Positions 1 to 9,252 of a stretch of 64,000 nucleotides of DNA are shown here, piece after piece (within the stretch, counting starts at the first letter, position 1; each line of letters begins with the position of its first letter). Where the stretch lies: positions 2,046,001-2,110,000 of the forward strand of contig NZ_CP097635.1 in assembly GCF_023573145.1 (NCBI RefSeq), in the 5' to 3' direction. A program made the position numbers and the translations under genes. This stretch comes from Aquincola tertiaricarbonis. Its GTDB lineage: Bacteria; Pseudomonadota; Gammaproteobacteria; Burkholderiales; Burkholderiaceae_C. The notes beneath the pieces are model-generated. The model made no database searches, was not told the DNA's origin, and saw nothing but the letters and a program-made list of their open reading frames with translations.

Positions 1-496
1 TGGCCGCGAACGAGGCTGCCGCGATGGCCCACAGCCAGGCGTTCTTCAGCGCCCGGCTGCCGATGCGGTGGGCTGCATGCAGCACCAGCGCGGTGACCGC
101 CGGCTTGATGCCGTAGAAGAGGCCGGCCACCACCGGCACCTGGCCGAAGCGCAGGTACACCCAGCTCAGCGCGATGAGGATGAAGAGCGAGGGCAGCACG
201 AACAGCGCGCCGGCCACCAGGCCGCCCCAGCTGCGGTGCATCAACCAGCCGATGTAGGTGGCCAGCTGCTGCGCCTCGGGGCCGGGCAGCACCATGCAGT
301 AGTTCAGCGCATGCAAAAAGCGCTTCTCGCTGATCCAGCGGCGGCGTTCCACCAGCTCGCTGTGCATGATCGCGATCTGTCCGGCCGGGCCGCCGAAGCT
401 GATGAAGCCCAGCTTCAGCCAGAAGCGGAAGGCCTCGGCAAAGCTGACGGCGGGCGGCGTGCCCGTGTCGCCGGCGGAAAGGGTGGGAGATGCCAT
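1..496 (-). CDS. chrA: chromate transporter ChrA, N-terminal part (runs off window start)
   Basis: Inner-membrane CHR-family transporter, known in characterised members to export chromate. Reading from the ATG at 496, about 165 residues are visible. They contain the family's N-terminal signature FGGPAGQIA (about residues 35-43), the [15 protein letters not shown] motif near residue 70, and hydrophobic segments that follow. The 3' end lies outside the window, so I cannot tell a one-domain from a two-domain protein. It starts 32 bp after the stop of the FMN monooxygenase in the same direction, so it may be the last gene of that operon. Sulfate and chromate are chemically similar oxyanions, so a link to the sulfur genes upstream is possible but is inference. 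Confidence 0.85.
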   Translation of the reverse strand, partial: MASPTLSAGDTGTPPAVSFAEAFRFWLKLGFISFGGPAGQIAIMHSELVERRRWISEKRFLHALNYCMVLPGPEAQQLATYIGWLMHRSWGGLVAGALFVLPSLFILIALSWVYLRFGQVPVVAGLFYGIKPAVTALVLHAAHRIGSRALKNAWLWAIAAASFAA

Positions 497-528
497 GGCC
501 GGCAGCATAGGGCCGGCCGCAGGGGGCA

Positions 529-1869
529 TCAACGAAAGTGCCGGTTGGGCACCCGCGCCAGCCCCAGGTGCTCGCGCAGCGTGCGGCCCTCATAGGCGCG
601 GCGGAACAGGCCGCGGCGCTGCAGCTCGGGCACCACCAGCTGCGTGAAGTCGTCCAGCCCGCCTGGCGTGCTGCTGAACATCACGTTGAAGCCGTCGGCC
701 GCACCGGTGGAGAACCAGTGCTCGAAGTCGTCGGCGATGGCCTGCGGCGTGCCCACCAGCATGCGGTGGCCGCCGGCGCTCCAGCGGGTGTAGAGCTGCT
801 GCACCGTCGGCCGCTCCTTGCGTATCCAGTCCACCAGCAGCTTCTGACGGCTCTGGTGGCTGTTGGTCAGCGGAATCTCATCGGGCAGTTCCACCCGCGC
901 ATCCAGCGCCAGCCGGGTGAGGTCGATGCCCAGGCTGGCATAGCTGCTCAGCGCGCGCAGCACCACGTCGGCATCGCGCGCTTGCAGCAGCTCGCCCCAC
1001 TTGTCGTCGGCCTCGGCCTGGCTGCGGCCGATCACCGGCATCACGCCGGGCAGGATGTGGATCTGCTCGGGGCCCCGGCCCAGCGCGGCCGCGCGCTGCT
1101 TGACGTCGGCATAAAACGCCCGGGCCTCGTCGATGTCCTGCGCGGCGGTGTAAAGCATCTCGCCCACGCGGGCGGCCAGGGCCTTGCCGTCTTCGCTGGC
1201 ACCGGCCTGCGAGATCACCGGCCAGCCCTGCAGCGGCCGCGGCGCGTTGAGCGGGCCGCGCACCTGGAAGTGCTGGCCGCGATGGTTGAGCACCCGCAGC
1301 TTGTCGGGGTTGGCCCAACGGCCGCTGGCCTTGTCGGTGACGAAGGCATCGTCGGCCCAGCTGTCCCACAGGCCCGTGACCACGTCGACGAACTCGTGCG
1401 CCCGCTCGTAGCGGGCGCCGTGGTCGCGGTGCGCGTCGAGGTTGAAGTTCTCGCCGCCACCGGTGGAGGTGACCACGTTCCAGCCTGCGCGGCCACCGCT
1501 CAGATGGTCCAGCGAGGCGAAGGCGCGGGCCACGTTGTAGGGCTCGCTGTAGCTGGTGCTCACCGAGCCCACCAGGCCGATGCGCTCGGTGGCCATGGCC
1601 AGGGCCGACAGCAGCACCATCGGTTCCCAGCGCGGGGCCTGCGGGCTCTGGGCCACCGTGGCCGGGTCGGCGGCGGCGAACACGTTGTCGTAGAAGAACA
1701 GCGCGTCGAAACAGGCGGCTTCCAGCTTGCGGGCATAGGACACGTAGCGCTGCACGTTCCAGGCGGCATCGATGTCGGAAGCCGGGTGGCGCCAGCTGTC
1801 GCCTTGCACCGCCGAGCCGGTGAAGTAGGCGCCCAGCTTCAGCTGGCGCCGTGCGGGCACGCCGCTCAT
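529..1869 (-). CDS. LLM-class FMN-dependent monooxygenase (NtaA/SnaA/DszA type)
   Basis: Protein of 446 residues in the bacterial luciferase-like (TIM-barrel) superfamily, the reduced-flavin monooxygenase branch that includes NtaA, SnaA and DszA. Supporting stretches are [20 protein letters not shown] near the N-terminus, [12 protein letters not shown] (about residues 54-65), [30 protein letters not shown] (split here only for description, about residues 106-135) and ENFN soon after, all characteristic of this branch. Length agrees with the family (430-460). Such enzymes need FMNH2 from a partner reductase, which I do not see here. The ATG overlaps the stop of the MetQ-like gene by 4 bp (ATGA), so it is translated with the transport operon. 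The likely substrate is an organosulfur or other heteroatom compound brought in by that operon; the actual substrate cannot be read from sequence. Confidence 0.85.
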   Translation of the reverse strand: MSGVPARRQLKLGAYFTGSAVQGDSWRHPASDIDAAWNVQRYVSYARKLEAACFDALFFYDNVFAAADPATVAQSPQAPRWEPMVLLSALAMATERIGLVGSVSTSYSEPYNVARAFASLDHLSGGRAGWNVVTSTGGGENFNLDAHRDHGARYERAHEFVDVVTGLWDSWADDAFVTDKASGRWANPDKLRVLNHRGQHFQVRGPLNAPRPLQGWPVISQAGASEDGKALAARVGEMLYTAAQDIDEARAFYADVKQRAAALGRGPEQIHILPGVMPVIGRSQAEADDKWGELLQARDADVVLRALSSYASLGIDLTRLALDARVELPDEIPLTNSHQSRQKLLVDWIRKERPTVQQLYTRWSAGGHRMLVGTPQAIADDFEHWFSTGAADGFNVMFSSTPGGLDDFTQLVVPELQRRGLFRRAYEGRTLREHLGLARVPNRHFR

Positions 1870-2717
1870 GGCTTGGCCGCCACGCTGGCCGGCTTGAAGT
1901 AGTCGGGCAGGGGGTAGCCCTTCCAGGCCGGGTTGGATTCAAAGGCCTGCTGGAACTGCGGCGATTGGTAGGCGGCCACGAGATCGCGCGCGAACTTCGC
2001 GTTCTGGTTGCTGCGCTTGACGGCCACCACGTTCACATAGGGCAGGGTCATGTCTTCCAGCTTCAAGGCTTCGGTCAGCTTCAGGCCATAGGCCACTGCG
2101 AAGTTGCCCTGGATGGCGGCCAGGTCGGCATCGTCCAGCGAGCGCGGTGCCTGTGCGGCATCCAGCGGCACGATCTTCAGCTGGCGCGGGTTGCGGGTGA
2201 TGTCGCGCTCCGACACGCTGGCCGCGTCCACGCCGGGCTTCAGGCTCACCCAGCCGGCGGCCTCCAGGATGCGCAGCGCACGGGCGGTGTTCACCGGGTC
2301 GGAGGGCACGGTGACGGTGGCGCCCTGCGGCACCTCGGCCAGCGACTTCCAGCGCTTGCTGTACAGGCCCATCGGCGGCGTGGGCACGTGCACGATGGGC
2401 ACCAGGTCGAACTTCTGCCGCTGGTTGCTGGCCTCCAGGTACACCGTGTGCTGGAAGATGTTGGCGTGGATCTGGCCGCGCTCCACCGCGTCGTTGGGCT
2501 GCACGCCCTGGCTGAACTCGACGTACTGCACCTCATACCCCAGCTGCCTGAGCTGCGGCTCGATGCCGAGGCGGAAGGCATCGCGGTAAGGGCCCGGCAT
2601 GAAGCCGATGCGCAGCGGCTCGGCCGCCTGGGCGCGCGCCCACAGCGGCAGGCCGGCCAGCAGCAGGGTGGCCGCCAGCAGGCGGCGGCGCGGGTGGGAA
2701 CGGGGCGTGGTGGTCAC
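1866..2717 (-). CDS. MetQ/NlpA-family substrate-binding protein without lipobox
   Basis: Periplasmic binding protein of the NlpA/MetQ family, which in characterised members binds methionine for the MetNI importer. Family features are LRIGFMPGPYRD after the signal, QPNDAVERGQIHANIFQHTVYLE (about residues 76-98), VPSDPVNTARALRILEAAGW (about residues 143-162) and QGNFA. The GTG at 2717 is chosen because GAGGAAG lies about 5 nt upstream; a longer reading to 3164 merely overlaps the neighbouring ATPase in another frame. The N-terminus has an RR-rich n-region, a hydrophobic core and an ARAQA cleavage site but no lipobox cysteine, so it should be soluble rather than a lipoprotein. No MetN or MetI is adjacent. 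It lies between the Dpp-type ATPase (20 bp upstream) and the FMN monooxygenase. Confidence 0.85.
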   Translation of the reverse strand: MTTTPRSHPRRRLLAATLLLAGLPLWARAQAAEPLRIGFMPGPYRDAFRLGIEPQLRQLGYEVQYVEFSQGVQPNDAVERGQIHANIFQHTVYLEASNQRQKFDLVPIVHVPTPPMGLYSKRWKSLAEVPQGATVTVPSDPVNTARALRILEAAGWVSLKPGVDAASVSERDITRNPRQLKIVPLDAAQAPRSLDDADLAAIQGNFAVAYGLKLTEALKLEDMTLPYVNVVAVKRSNQNAKFARDLVAAYQSPQFQQAFESNPAWKGYPLPDYFKPASVAAKP

Positions 2718-2737
2718 GGTACTTCCTCGGTGGGGTG

Positions 2738-3688
2738 TCAGACGTGGTGGCAGGCGACGTGGTGGCCGTCGTCCAGGCGTCGCAGGGGCGGGGCCTCGCT
2801 GTGGCAGCGGCTGCTGGCCAGCGGGCAGCGATGGCGGAAGGCGCAGCCTTCGGCTTTGCCCGCCGCATCGGCGGTGGCCGCGACAGGCGTGATGGGCGGG
2901 CTGCGCCGCTGCAGGCCGGGCGTGGCCGCCATCAGCGTGCGGGTGTAGGGGTGCAGGGGCGTGCGCCACAGGCTGTCGCGCGGCGCCAGTTCCACCACCC
3001 GGCCGCGGAACATCACCGCCACGCGGTCGGCCATGTGGCGCACCACGCCCAGGTCGTGCGAGATGAAGAGACCCGCCAGCCCGAAGTGCGCGCGCAGGTC
3101 CAGCAGCAGGTTCAGCACCTGGGCGCGCACCGACACGTCCAAGGCCGACACCGCCTCGTCGCACACCAGCAGCTCGGGCTCCAGCATCAGCGCGCGGGCA
3201 ATGGCCACCCGCTGCCGCTGGCCGCCCGAGAACTCATGCGGATGGCGCGCTGCCATCTCCGGCCGCAGGCCGACGCGGGCCAGCATGGCCTGCACCCGCT
3301 CGCGCCGCTCGGCCGCGTTGGCACCGCGCCGCTGCACGCGCAGCGGCTCTTCCAGCGCCTGGCCGATGGTCAGCCGCGGGTTGAGCGAGGCATACGGATC
3401 CTGGAACACCATCTGCATGCGGGCGCGCTGCGGCGCCAGCGCGCGGCGGCTGCGGTGGGTGATGTCCTCGCCATCGAACACGATGCGGCCCTGGTCCACG
3501 TCCACCAGCCGCATCACCGCGCGGGCCAGGGTGGACTTGCCGCAGCCGCTTTCGCCGACCAGGCCCAGCGTCTCGTCGCGGCCGATGTGCAGGTCGATGC
3601 CGTCCAGCGCGCGCGGCGCGGCGCCCGGCGCGCCGGGATAGCGCTTGGCCACGGCGCTGAGTTGCAGCAGGGGAGTTTGTGCACTCAT
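2738..3688 (-). CDS. peptide/nickel-type ABC transporter ATP-binding protein (DppF-like)
   Basis: Second ATPase of an oligopeptide/dipeptide-type importer, 316 residues. It has Walker A GESGCGKST (about residues 44-52), Q-loop FQDPYASLNPR, signature FSGGQRQRVAIARAL (about residues 153-167), Walker B LLVCDEAVSALD, switch histidine in FISHDLGVV, and the C-terminal oligopeptide/dipeptide extension with HPYTRTLMAATPG and a Cys cluster (CAFRHRC...C) as in DppF/OppF/GsiA. It overlaps dppD by 4 bp (ATGA). With the upstream permeases and family-5 binding protein it forms one complete importer. Substrate could be peptides, glutathione or another small organosulfur molecule; sequence alone does not decide. 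Confidence 0.92.
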   Translation of the reverse strand: MSAQTPLLQLSAVAKRYPGAPGAAPRALDGIDLHIGRDETLGLVGESGCGKSTLARAVMRLVDVDQGRIVFDGEDITHRSRRALAPQRARMQMVFQDPYASLNPRLTIGQALEEPLRVQRRGANAAERRERVQAMLARVGLRPEMAARHPHEFSGGQRQRVAIARALMLEPELLVCDEAVSALDVSVRAQVLNLLLDLRAHFGLAGLFISHDLGVVRHMADRVAVMFRGRVVELAPRDSLWRTPLHPYTRTLMAATPGLQRRSPPITPVAATADAAGKAEGCAFRHRCPLASSRCHSEAPPLRRLDDGHHVACHHV

Positions 3689-4698
3689 GCGGCCCAGGCC
3701 TCGTCAACGGCTTGGGCCCGCGCCGGCACCAGCGGATGGTGGCAGGCGCTGGCGCGGCCGCCTTGCTGCAGCAGCAGTGGCGCGGCCTGCCGGCAGCGGG
3801 GGCTGGCCATGGCGCAGCGCGGCGCGAAGGCGCAGCCCGGCGGCAGCGCCAGCAGCGAGGGCACGGTGCCGCCGATCTCGGGCAGCCGGCTGCCGGGGGC
3901 CACCTGCTCCAGCGCCACCGAGGCCAGCAGGCCGGCGGTGTAGGGGTGGCGCGGCGCCGCGAACAGCTCGGCCACCGGCCCTTCTTCCACGATGCGGCCG
4001 GCATACATCACGGCCGCGCGGTCGGCCACCTGGGCCACCACGCCCAGGTCGTGGGTGATGAGCAGCAGGCCCAGGCCGGTGCTTCGCTGCAGCTCGGCCA
4101 GCAGGGCCAGGATCTCGGCCTGGGTGGTCACGTCCAGCGCGGTGGTGGGCTCGTCGGCCACCAGCAGCTCGGGCTCGCCGGCCAGCGCCAGCGCGATCAG
4201 CGCCCGCTGGCGCTGGCCGCCCGACAACCGGTGCGGCACCGCATGGGCCTGCGCCTGCGGGTCGGGCAGGCGCACCTGGGCCAGCAACTGCACCGCGCGG
4301 TCCCAGGCGGCACGCCGGCCCAGCTGCGGCTGGTGCAGCCGCACCGCCTCGGCGATCTGCGCGCCGATGGTCTGCACCGGGTTCAGCGCCGACAGGTCCT
4401 GGAACACCATGCCGATGCGGCCGCCGCGCACGCGGCGCAGCGCGGCGGCGTCCAGCTGCAGCAGGTCGGTGCCCTGCAGCAGCACCTGGCCGGCTTCGAT
4501 GCGCCCGGGTGGCGCCACCAGGCGCAGCAGGGAGGCGGCGGTGACCGACTTGCCGCTGCCGCTTTCGCCCACCAAGGCCAGCGTCTGGCCACGGTGCAGC
4601 GTCAGGTCGACGCCGTCCACCGCCTTGGCCACGCCGGCCGGGGTGTGGAACCAGGTGCGCAGGCCTCGCACTTCCAGCAGGGGGGTGGTGTGGGTCAT
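3685..4698 (-). CDS. peptide/nickel-type ABC transporter ATP-binding protein (DppD-like)
   Basis: First ATPase of the same importer, 337 residues. Walker A GESGSGKSV (about residues 40-48), Q-loop VFQDLSALNPVQTIG, signature LSGGQRQRALIALAL, Walker B LLVADEPTTALDVT and LITHDLGVVAQ are all present. The C-terminal oligo/dipeptide domain shows HPYTAGLLASV and a CAFAPRCAMASPRC cysteine cluster. It overlaps both neighbours by 4 bp, so permease and ATPases are translationally coupled. As in Dpp/Opp/Gsi systems, two different ATPases form a heterodimer under the two permeases. Confidence 0.92.
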   Translation of the reverse strand: MTHTTPLLEVRGLRTWFHTPAGVAKAVDGVDLTLHRGQTLALVGESGSGKSVTAASLLRLVAPPGRIEAGQVLLQGTDLLQLDAAALRRVRGGRIGMVFQDLSALNPVQTIGAQIAEAVRLHQPQLGRRAAWDRAVQLLAQVRLPDPQAQAHAVPHRLSGGQRQRALIALALAGEPELLVADEPTTALDVTTQAEILALLAELQRSTGLGLLLITHDLGVVAQVADRAAVMYAGRIVEEGPVAELFAAPRHPYTAGLLASVALEQVAPGSRLPEIGGTVPSLLALPPGCAFAPRCAMASPRCRQAAPLLLQQGGRASACHHPLVPARAQAVDEAWAA

Positions 4699-5615
4699 GC
4701 CAGGGCCCGCCGCTTGAGTTGCGGGTTGACCAGCTCGCTCAGCCCTTCACCCACCAGGTTGAAGCCCAGCACCGCCACCACGATGGCGGCGCCCGGCAGC
4801 GCGCAGATGAACCAGGCGTCCACCACCTGCTCGCGCCCGGCACCGATGAGGGTGCCCCAGCTCATCACGTTGGGGTCGCCCAGGCCCAGGAAGGCCAGGG
4901 CCGCCTCGGTCTGGATGGCATTGGCGATGGTGAGCGTGGACACGACCACCACCGAAGGCAAGGCATTGGGCAGGATCTGCGTCAGCATCAGCCGCAGGTC
5001 GCCCATGCCCAGGGTTTCGGCCGCCAGCACGAACTCACGCTCGCGCAGCCGCAGGAACTCGGCCCGCACCAGCCGCGCGGTGGCCGGCCAGCTGACGATG
5101 CCGATGGCGATGACCTCGGTGGTGATCGAGGGCTTGAACAAGGCCACCAGCACCACTGCCAGCACGAACTTGGGCACGGTCTGGAACACCTCGGTGACGC
5201 GGCCCAGCAGCGCATCCACCCAGCCGCGGTAGAAGCCACCCAGCGCGCCGATGGCCACGCCCAGCAGCGCCGACAGCGCGGTGCTCACCAGCCCTACCAG
5301 CAGCGAGACCCGCGCGCCCGACACCAGCCCGGTGGCGATGTCGCGGCCCATCAGGTCGGTGCCCAGCGGGTAGGCCGGGTCTTCACCCGGCCACAGCATC
5401 GGCGGGCCGGCCATGTCCCAGGGGTCGGCGCTGAACACCAGGCGGCCGAACAGCGCCACCGCGGCCAGGGCCAGCAGCATCAGGCCGCCCACCGCCAGGG
5501 CAGGACGGCGGGCCACGGCGTGCGCGGCGGCGGTGGCCCGCGCTGCCAGGCGCTGCCGGCGGCTGGGCGGCAGCGCGCAGTCGGTGCAGGCCGAAGACGT
5601 GTGCAGCGTGGTCAT
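4695..5615 (-). CDS. peptide/nickel-type ABC transporter permease (DppC-like)
   Basis: Inner-membrane permease of 306 residues. The ATG at 5615 overlaps the upstream permease stop by 4 bp; the longer open frame to 6068 lies inside dppB and is not real. The N-terminal cytoplasmic tail carries a short CTDCALPP stretch, then a first membrane helix (LAVGGLMLLALAAVALFG), a periplasmic loop with the family signature YPLGTDLMGRDI, and further helices. The coupling EAA-type loop is visible as AETLGMGDLRLMLTQILPNALP. DppC homologues have about 300 residues, so this is full length. Partner of the DppB-like permease that follows upstream. Confidence 0.92.
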   Translation of the reverse strand: MTTLHTSSACTDCALPPSRRQRLAARATAAAHAVARRPALAVGGLMLLALAAVALFGRLVFSADPWDMAGPPMLWPGEDPAYPLGTDLMGRDIATGLVSGARVSLLVGLVSTALSALLGVAIGALGGFYRGWVDALLGRVTEVFQTVPKFVLAVVLVALFKPSITTEVIAIGIVSWPATARLVRAEFLRLREREFVLAAETLGMGDLRLMLTQILPNALPSVVVVSTLTIANAIQTEAALAFLGLGDPNVMSWGTLIGAGREQVVDAWFICALPGAAIVVAVLGFNLVGEGLSELVNPQLKRRALA

Positions 5616-6607
5616 GCGCGCACCCCATGCGGTGCATGCAGCTGCACCCGCGGGTCCAGCAGCGCCGTGGCCAGGTCGACCAAGATGTTGATCACCGTCA
5701 CCAGCAATGAGCTGAGCAGCAGGATGCCCAGCAGCAGGTTGAAGTCGCGCGCCAGGATGGCCTCGAAGGCCAGCCGGCCCAGGCCCGGCCACGAGAACAC
5801 CGACTCCACCAGCACCGCGCCGCTGAGCAGCGAAGCCACCTGGTAGCCCAGCATCGTGACCAGCGGCAGCGCCGCATTGCGCAGCGCATGGCCGGCCAGC
5901 ACCCGCGGCTCGGAGGCGCCCTTGGCCCGCGCGGTGCGGATGAAGTCGGCGCCCAGCGTCTCGACCATCGCGCTGCGCATCAGCCGCGCATACACCGCCA
6001 GGAAGAAGGTGGACAGCGTGAGCGCCGGCAGCACGGCATGGTGCGCCACGTCCAGCGCATGCACCCACCAGGGCCCTTGCAGGCCCACGGTGACCATGCC
6101 GCCGGCCGGCAGCCAGCCCAGCTTGCCGGCGAACAGCACCAGCGCCATCAGCCCCAGCCAGAAGGTGGGCATGGCATAGGCGAAGAGCACGGCCACCGCC
6201 ACCACATGGTCGAACCAGCCGCCGGGCTTGAGCGCCGACAGCGTGCCCAGCAGCATGCCCAGCACCAGCGCAAAGCCCATGGCCAGCGCCATCAGCAGCA
6301 GCGTGGCCGGCAGCCGGCTGAGGATGAGGTCCAGCACCGGCATGTTCTGCCGGTACGACCAGCCCAGGTCCAGCGTCAGCAGCCGGCCCAGGTAGGCCAG
6401 CAGCTGCGCCGCCAGCGGCTGGTCGAGGCCGAACTGCGCCCGCAGCGCGGCCATCTGCTCGGGCGTGGCGGCGCCGGCTTCGCCGGCCAGCACGTCCACC
6501 ACGTCACCCGGTGCCAGCTGCAGCACCAGGAAGTTGAGCAGCGCGATGCCCAGCACCACCGGCAGCACCTGCAGCAGCCGGTTCCTCAGGTAGCGCCCCA
6601 GGTCCAT
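5612..6607 (-). CDS. peptide/nickel-type ABC transporter permease (DppB-like)
   Basis: Inner-membrane permease, 331 residues from the ATG at 6607. This start is preferred over the GTG at 6616 because GAGGTG sits 6 nt before the ATG and the GTG lies within it. DppB-type features are an N-terminal helix RNRLLQVLPVVLGIALLNFL, a periplasmic loop ending LDLGWSYRQNMPVLDLI, and the EAA-type loop FIRTARAKGASEPRVLAGHA with ALRNAALPLVTMLG, followed by SVFSWPGLGRLAFEAIL. The binding-protein stop codon lies only 10 bp upstream of the ATG. Confidence 0.92.
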   Translation of the reverse strand: MDLGRYLRNRLLQVLPVVLGIALLNFLVLQLAPGDVVDVLAGEAGAATPEQMAALRAQFGLDQPLAAQLLAYLGRLLTLDLGWSYRQNMPVLDLILSRLPATLLLMALAMGFALVLGMLLGTLSALKPGGWFDHVVAVAVLFAYAMPTFWLGLMALVLFAGKLGWLPAGGMVTVGLQGPWWVHALDVAHHAVLPALTLSTFFLAVYARLMRSAMVETLGADFIRTARAKGASEPRVLAGHALRNAALPLVTMLGYQVASLLSGAVLVESVFSWPGLGRLAFEAILARDFNLLLGILLLSSLLVTVINILVDLATALLDPRVQLHAPHGVRA

Positions 6608-6617
6608 GCCGGGCACC

Positions 6618-8267
6618 TCAGGCGCCCTTGGGTTCCAGCCAGGCGTCGGCCAGCGAGGCGAAAAGGCCGTCGCCCTGCGGCTGCTGCTTGCGAAAGCGCG
6701 CCGTGGCCACCGTCACCCAGGTCTGCTCGATCAGCTCCAGCAGCGGCACGTCCTCCTGCACGATCTGCTGCCACTGCACGATCAGCGCCTTGCGCTTGGC
6801 CGGGTCGGGCTCGTCGGCCGCCGCTTCCATCACGCGGTCCAGCTCGGGGTTGCTGTAGCCCGAGCCGTTGGTCCACGGCGAGCCCTTGATGATGTTCTTC
6901 GTCCAGTACAGCCGCTGCACGCCCAGCGTGGGGTCGGGCAGGCGGTGCAGGCTGGAGATCATCAGGTCGTAGTCCTGGTCGGTGAAGATGCGGCGCAGGT
7001 AGGTGGCGGTATCACCCGCGCGCAGCTCCACCTCCACGCCGATCTTGGCCAGCGACTGCTTGATGAACTCGGCCGGGCGCGAGGCGGTGGGCCCGCTGCC
7101 GCCGTCGAAGTCCAGCGTCACCGACAGCCGCTTGCCGCCGGCACCGCGCTTGAGGCCGGCCTCGTCGAGCAGCGCCTCGGCACGCTTCAAGTCCAGCGGG
7201 TACTTGCGCACCTGGTCGCTGTAGTAGTTGACGACCGAAGACGGCACCGGCCCGGTGGCCGGCTTGCCATAGCCCAGGAACACGATCTTGAGCAGCGCCT
7301 CGCGGTCGATGGCGTAGGCGAAGGCCTGGCGCACCCGCTTGTCCTGCAGCTGCGGCCGGCGCACGTTGAACTGCGCCAGGAAGATGGTGGACAGGTAGCG
7401 GCCGTCGTCGGTGTTGATGCTGTAGCGGGCCTTGTCCTTGAAGCGGTTGAGGTTGGTCAGCGGGATGATGGAGCCCAGGGCCACGTCGATCTCGCCCGCC
7501 TCCAGCGCCACCGTGCGCGCCGCCGCATCGGGGATGAACTTGAAGACGATGCCGTCCAGGTAGGGCTGCGGCGTGCCGTCGGGTCCCTTGCCCCAGTAAT
7601 GCGGGTTGCGTTCCAGCCGCACGTGGCTGCCCTTGACCCACTCCTTGAACACGAAGGGGCCGGTGCCCACCGGGGCGTTGTTCAGCGGGTTCGTCAGCAC
7701 GTCCTTGCCGGCGTACAGGTGCCTGGGCAGGATCTGCGCGCCGTAGGTGTTGATGTAGTTGAGGATGTAGGGCGCCGGCGCGCTGAGCCGCAGCACCACG
7801 GTGTGCTTGTCGGGCGTTTCCACCTTCTCCACGTTGGCGAAGGCGGCGCGGCCGAAGGGGTGCAGCTTGCGCCACACCTCCTGCAGCGTGTATTCCACGT
7901 CGGCGGCGGTGAAGTCGGCGCCGTCGTGCCACTTCACGCCCTGGCGCAGCTTGAAGGTGAGGGTCTTGCCATCGGCCGCCTGGTCCCATGAGGTGGCCAG
8001 CGCGGGCACCGGCCGCAGGTTGAGGTCGTAGCTCACCAGCCCTTCCAGCACCTTGCTCGACAGCATGCCGATGTTCATCGTGGTGATGAAGGCCGAGGTG
8101 AGCTGCGTGGGCTCGGGCGCGACCGCGACGTTGAGCACGCCACCGGTGACGGGCTTGCCGCCGCTGGCCTGCGCCAGCGCCTGCGGATGCCACCAGGGCA
8201 GGCCGAAGGCGGCCAGGCTGCCGAGCGCGCCGGTGCGGGTGAGGAGGGTGCGGCGATGGAGGGACAT
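6618..8267 (-). CDS. ABC transporter family-5 (peptide-type) substrate-binding protein
   Basis: Periplasmic solute receptor of 549 residues for the adjacent Dpp-type importer. The ATG at 8267 precedes an RR-containing signal sequence ending near QALAQA (about residue 34); the reading to 8522 overlaps the upstream gene and is rejected. SBP family-5 hallmarks are LEGLVSYDLNLRPVPALATSW (described across about residues 74-95), LTFKLRQGVKWHDGADFTAADVEYT in segments near residue 110, and KDKRVRQAFAYAIDREAL-like text near residue 300 (seen as DKRVRQAFAYAIDREALLK). Length matches DppA-type receptors (500-560). It is placed 46 bp after the SsuA-like gene and just before the permeases. Confidence 0.9.
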   Translation of the reverse strand: MSLHRRTLLTRTGALGSLAAFGLPWWHPQALAQASGGKPVTGGVLNVAVAPEPTQLTSAFITTMNIGMLSSKVLEGLVSYDLNLRPVPALATSWDQAADGKTLTFKLRQGVKWHDGADFTAADVEYTLQEVWRKLHPFGRAAFANVEKVETPDKHTVVLRLSAPAPYILNYINTYGAQILPRHLYAGKDVLTNPLNNAPVGTGPFVFKEWVKGSHVRLERNPHYWGKGPDGTPQPYLDGIVFKFIPDAAARTVALEAGEIDVALGSIIPLTNLNRFKDKARYSINTDDGRYLSTIFLAQFNVRRPQLQDKRVRQAFAYAIDREALLKIVFLGYGKPATGPVPSSVVNYYSDQVRKYPLDLKRAEALLDEAGLKRGAGGKRLSVTLDFDGGSGPTASRPAEFIKQSLAKIGVEVELRAGDTATYLRRIFTDQDYDLMISSLHRLPDPTLGVQRLYWTKNIIKGSPWTNGSGYSNPELDRVMEAAADEPDPAKRKALIVQWQQIVQEDVPLLELIEQTWVTVATARFRKQQPQGDGLFASLADAWLEPKGA

Positions 8268-8313
8268 GGATGGGCCTGTGAACTGCGAGAGAAGATGAGG
8301 AGGGCGCGCGCCG

Positions 8314-9252
8314 TCAGGCGGCGGGCACGAAGCCGTTGTCGAAGGTGGGGCGCACGTCCAGCCGCTGCTTGAGCAGCCCGGCCTCCAGGAAGAAGTCGGC
8401 GGTGCGCTGCTGGTCGGCCAGCACCTGCGCGTCCACCGCGATCCAGCGCTGCGCGCGGCGCTCGAACTGCAGGCGCGCGGCTTCGGGGGCGATGCCGATG
8501 ATCCGGGCCAGGGCCGCCGCAAACTCAGGCACGTGCTGGTACGACCAGCGCTGGGCCCGCACCACGCGCTGCGCGAAGTCGTGCAGCGCCTCGCGCTTGG
8601 CGGCCAGCGCCGTGTCGGTGGCCGCCAGGAAGCTGAGGCCCGACGACAGGCCGCGGCCGCTGACCAGCACGCGGGCCTGGCCGGCGGTCTCGGCCATCGC
8701 GGTGTAGGGCTCCCAGGTGGCCCAGGCGTCGATGGCGCCTTGCGTCAAGGCCAGCTTGGCATCAGGCGGCGGCAGGAAGCGGAAGGTGTCGGCCTCGGGC
8801 TTCAGGCCCGCCGAGGCCAGGGCCTTGAGCGCGATGAAGTGGCCGATGGAGCCGCGGTTGGTGCCGATGCGCTTGCCCTTCAGGTCGGCCGCCGTCTTCA
8901 GCGGTGAATCCGGGCGCACCAGCACCGCGGTGCCGTAGGGGTCGGAGCGGTTGACCGCGAAGGCCTTGATGCGCACGCCATTGGCCAGCGCGAAGATCAG
9001 CGGCGCATCGCCGATGGGGCCGAAGTCCACCGCCTCGGCGTTCAAGGCCTCGGCCAGCGGCGCGGCGGCCGGAAACTCGGCCCATTGAATGTCGTAGGGC
9101 AGGTTCTGCAGCTCGCCCGCCGCTTCCAGCAGCGCGCGCAGGCCACCCTTCTGGTCGCCGGCCTTGAGCAGCGTGCGGCCCTGCGCACGCACCGCGGGCC
9201 AGGCGCCGGCCAGCGTAGCCGCCAGGCCGAAGGTGAGTTCACGGCGCTTCAT
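8314..9252 (-). CDS. SsuA/TauA-like aliphatic sulfonate-type substrate-binding protein
   Basis: Periplasmic binding protein of 312 residues. It has a Tat-unlike Sec signal (MKRRELTFGLAATLAG, cleavage near VRAQG) and then LKAGDQKGGLRALLEAAG, the usual opening of SsuA-type receptors. DLKGKRIGTNRGSIGHF (about residues 127-143) and AIDAWATWEPYTA (about residues 175-187) are family hallmarks. The ATG overlaps the aldolase stop by 4 bp. No SsuB or SsuC lies in this operon; the nearest matching permease and ATPase are 4 kb away at 12493-14264, so it either feeds those or works with the Dpp-type importer. That is unresolved. Confidence 0.88.
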   Translation of the reverse strand: MKRRELTFGLAATLAGAWPAVRAQGRTLLKAGDQKGGLRALLEAAGELQNLPYDIQWAEFPAAAPLAEALNAEAVDFGPIGDAPLIFALANGVRIKAFAVNRSDPYGTAVLVRPDSPLKTAADLKGKRIGTNRGSIGHFIALKALASAGLKPEADTFRFLPPPDAKLALTQGAIDAWATWEPYTAMAETAGQARVLVSGRGLSSGLSFLAATDTALAAKREALHDFAQRVVRAQRWSYQHVPEFAAALARIIGIAPEAARLQFERRAQRWIAVDAQVLADQQRTADFFLEAGLLKQRLDVRPTFDNGFVPAA

